Below are positions 62,194-64,000 of a stretch of 64,000 nt of DNA, piece by piece. Source of the stretch: Paeniglutamicibacter sulfureus (GTDB lineage Bacteria > Actinomycetota > Actinomycetes > Actinomycetales > Micrococcaceae); contig NZ_BAAAWO010000001.1 of the NCBI RefSeq assembly GCF_039535115.1, positions 1,426,001 through 1,490,000 of the forward strand, read 5' to 3'. Both the position numbers and the translations under genes were made by a program. The notes under the pieces were generated by a model. It was given only the letters and a program-made list of their open reading frames with translations. It did not search any database and was not told the DNA's origin. Within the stretch, counting starts at the first letter, position 1. Every line of letters starts with the position of its first letter.

Positions 62194-64000
62194 ATGTGTG
62201 GAATCGTTGGATACGTAGGTAATGCTGGACGCGCAGCCGATCACGGGGCGCTCGATGTGATTCTTGAGGGTCTTCGGCGCCTCGAGTATCGCGGTTATGA
62301 CTCGGCCGGGCTCGCCGTGGTCACCGACGCGGGCATTGACTCGCGCAAGAAGGCGGGCAAGCTCGCCAACCTTGTCGACTCCCTTGAAGCCGACCCGCTG
62401 CCGGCCTCGCTGACAGGTATCGGCCACACCCGCTGGGCGACCCACGGCGGCCCCACCGACGGAAACGCCCACCCCCACCTTGCCGATAACGGCAACCTCG
62501 CCATGATCCACAACGGCATCATCGAGAACTTCGCCGAGTTGAAGGCCAAGCTTGTCGCCGAAGGCGTCGAGTTCCTTTCCGAGACCGACACCGAGGTCGC
62601 AGCCGCGCTGCTGGGCTCGGTCTACCGCGGCGCCGGCGAGGGAAACCTCACCCGTTCAATGGAGCTGACCGCCCGCCAGCTCGAGGGTGCATTCACCCTG
62701 CTGGCCGTGCACACCGAGCACCCCGGCGTTGTCGTTGCCGCCCGCCGCAACTCCCCGCTGGTCCTGGGCCTGGGCGACGGAGAAAACTTCCTGGGTTCGG
62801 ATGTCTCGGGCTTCATCGACTTCACCCGCCGCGCGGTGGAACTGGGCCAGGACCAGATCGTCACGATCACCCCCGACACCCACAGCATCACCGATTTCCA
62901 GGGAAACCCTGCCGAGGGCAAGGAATTCCACGTCGACTGGGATGCAGCCAGCGCCGAAAAGGGCGGCTTCGCTTCCTTCATGGAAAAGGAAATCTTTGAC
63001 CAGCCCGCAGCGGTGGCAGACACCCTGCTCGGCCGCTCGGACGCCTTCGGTCGCCTGACCCTTGACGAGCTGCGCATCTCCCCCGAGGAATTGGCATCCG
63101 TAACCAAGATCGTCGTGCTGGCCTGCGGCACTTCCGCCTATGGCGGATCGGTTGCCAAGTACGCCATCGAGAACTGGTGCCGGATCCCTGTCGAGGTAGA
63201 GCTGAGCCACGAGTTCCGCTACCGCGACCCGATCGTTGACTCCAACACCCTGGTCGTCTCGATCTCGCAGTCCGGCGAGACCATGGACACCCTCATGGCC
63301 GTGCGCTACGCCAAGGAGCAGGGCGCAAAGACCCTGGCGATCTGCAACACCAATGGCTCGACCATCCCGCGCGAATCCGATGCCGTGCTCTACACGCACG
63401 CCGGACCGGAAATCGCTGTGGCCTCCACCAAGGCCTTCCTGGCGCAGATCACCGCCACCTACCTGCTCGGTCTGTACCTGGGCCAGCTGCGCGGCAACCT
63501 GTTCAGCGGCCAGATCAAGGACATCCTGGCCGACCTGGGCAAGATTCCGGCCAAGATCCAGAACATCCTGGACCGCGCCGAGGAAATCAAGTCCTTGGCC
63601 CGCTCGATGCAGGACACCGAATCGGTGCTCTTCCTGGGCCGCCACGTCGGCTACCCGGTCGCCATGGAAGGCGCCCTGAAGCTCAAGGAAATCGCCTACA
63701 TCCACGCCGAGGGCTTTGCCGCCGGCGAGCTCAAGCACGGCCCGATCGCGCTGATCGAGCAGGACAAGCCGGTCTTCGTTGTGGTTCCGTCCCCGCGTGG
63801 CCGCGATTCGCTTCACTCCAAGGTTGTTTCCAACATCCAGGAAGTGCGCGCCCGTGGTGCCAAGACCCTGGTCATCGCCGAGGAAGGCGACGAGGCAGTC
63901 CGCGACTACGCCTCGTTCGTCTTCTACGTTCCGGAGACCCCCACCCTGCTGATGCCGCTGCTGGCCACCGTGCCGCTGCAGCTCTTCGCCTGCGAATTGG
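62194..64000 (+). CDS. glmS: Glutamine--fructose-6-phosphate aminotransferase GlmS (3' end outside the window)
   Basis: About 602 codons are present and open to the right edge; typical length is 610-630. The catalytic Cys2 opens the protein ([20 protein letters not shown]), with [17 protein letters not shown] and [20 protein letters not shown] of the glutaminase domain. The two SIS domains follow ([40 protein letters not shown], then [20 protein letters not shown] and [20 protein letters not shown]). It makes glucosamine-6-phosphate for peptidoglycan and the UDP-GlcNAc used by the nearby pgl genes. Confidence 0.97.
   Translation, partial: MCGIVGYVGNAGRAADHGALDVILEGLRRLEYRGYDSAGLAVVTDAGIDSRKKAGKLANLVDSLEADPLPASLTGIGHTRWATHGGPTDGNAHPHLADNGNLAMIHNGIIENFAELKAKLVAEGVEFLSETDTEVAAALLGSVYRGAGEGNLTRSMELTARQLEGAFTLLAVHTEHPGVVVAARRNSPLVLGLGDGENFLGSDVSGFIDFTRRAVELGQDQIVTITPDTHSITDFQGNPAEGKEFHVDWDAASAEKGGFASFMEKEIFDQPAAVADTLLGRSDAFGRLTLDELRISPEELASVTKIVVLACGTSAYGGSVAKYAIENWCRIPVEVELSHEFRYRDPIVDSNTLVVSISQSGETMDTLMAVRYAKEQGAKTLAICNTNGSTIPRESDAVLYTHAGPEIAVASTKAFLAQITATYLLGLYLGQLRGNLFSGQIKDILADLGKIPAKIQNILDRAEEIKSLARSMQDTESVLFLGRHVGYPVAMEGALKLKEIAYIHAEGFAAGELKHGPIALIEQDKPVFVVVPSPRGRDSLHSKVVSNIQEVRARGAKTLVIAEEGDEAVRDYASFVFYVPETPTLLMPLLATVPLQLFACEL

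Noticed and set aside
62656..63816. 386-codon frame opposite glmS
   Set aside because: Composition shadow; glmS motifs are complete on the plus strand.

Overview
The window comes from a high-GC Gram-positive bacterium. Gene content and order point to Micrococcales, most likely an Arthrobacter/Paeniglutamicibacter-type Micrococcaceae. The evidence is the alr-tsaE-tsaB-rimI-tsaD block, coaA divergent from glmS, a fused RmlC-RmlD protein, and a compact actinobacterial flagellar locus. This placement is inference from gene content; no database search was possible.

Layout. (1) 1-25217 is a flagellar locus. A long minus-strand series reads fliA sigma factor, fliC, fliD, fliS, a small FliT-position protein, flgB, flgC, fliE, fliF, fliG, fliH, fliI, fliJ, an NlpC/P60 hydrolase, fliK, flgD, flgE, a secreted CWB2 protein, flbD, motA, motB, then fliM and fliN, which runs off the left edge. 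A divergent plus-strand operon flgN-flgK-flgL-fliW starts near 22045. Three promoters of the form TAAC-N15-GCCGAT(A/T)G (fliC, flgB, flgN) indicate control by the adjacent FliA-type sigma factor. Between motB and fliM lies a 3.7-kb insert with opposite-strand small genes, including two paralogous 39-residue membrane peptides, and an intact IS3-family element. fliL, often found at this spot, is not seen.

(2) 25570-26430 is a secreted SGNH hydrolase, followed by a strong terminator at 26460. (3) 26515-53315 is a surface-glycan locus. It holds a BY-type tyrosine kinase with a divergent low-molecular-weight phosphatase, dTDP-rhamnose genes (rmlCD, a frameshifted rmlB, rmlA), an AT-rich Wzy-like polymerase, a Wzx-like flippase, glycosyltransferases, a TviB/TviC-like pair, and a complete PglF-PglE-PglD-PglC set predicted to make and load UDP-diacetylbacillosamine onto lipid carrier. 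The locus is broken up by a three-layer nest of IS21-family elements (35537-41297) and by relics of older mobile genes.

(4) 53721-64000 is housekeeping. It contains a SAM methyltransferase with a THUMP-like domain, a YbdK-type glutamate-cysteine ligase, the tRNA t6A genes tsaD/tsaB/tsaE with rimI, alr, mscL, coaA and the nearly complete start of glmS.

Together the window holds most of a cell-surface programme: a flagellum with its own sigma regulon, and next to it an exopolysaccharide or glycoconjugate locus that shows recent import, IS invasion and gene decay. The most unusual items are the duplicated 39-residue peptides flanking the IS3 copy, the secreted CWB2 gene bracketed by hairpins inside the flagellar series, the near-identical sigma-28 promoters, the nested IS21 elements and the frameshifted rmlB.
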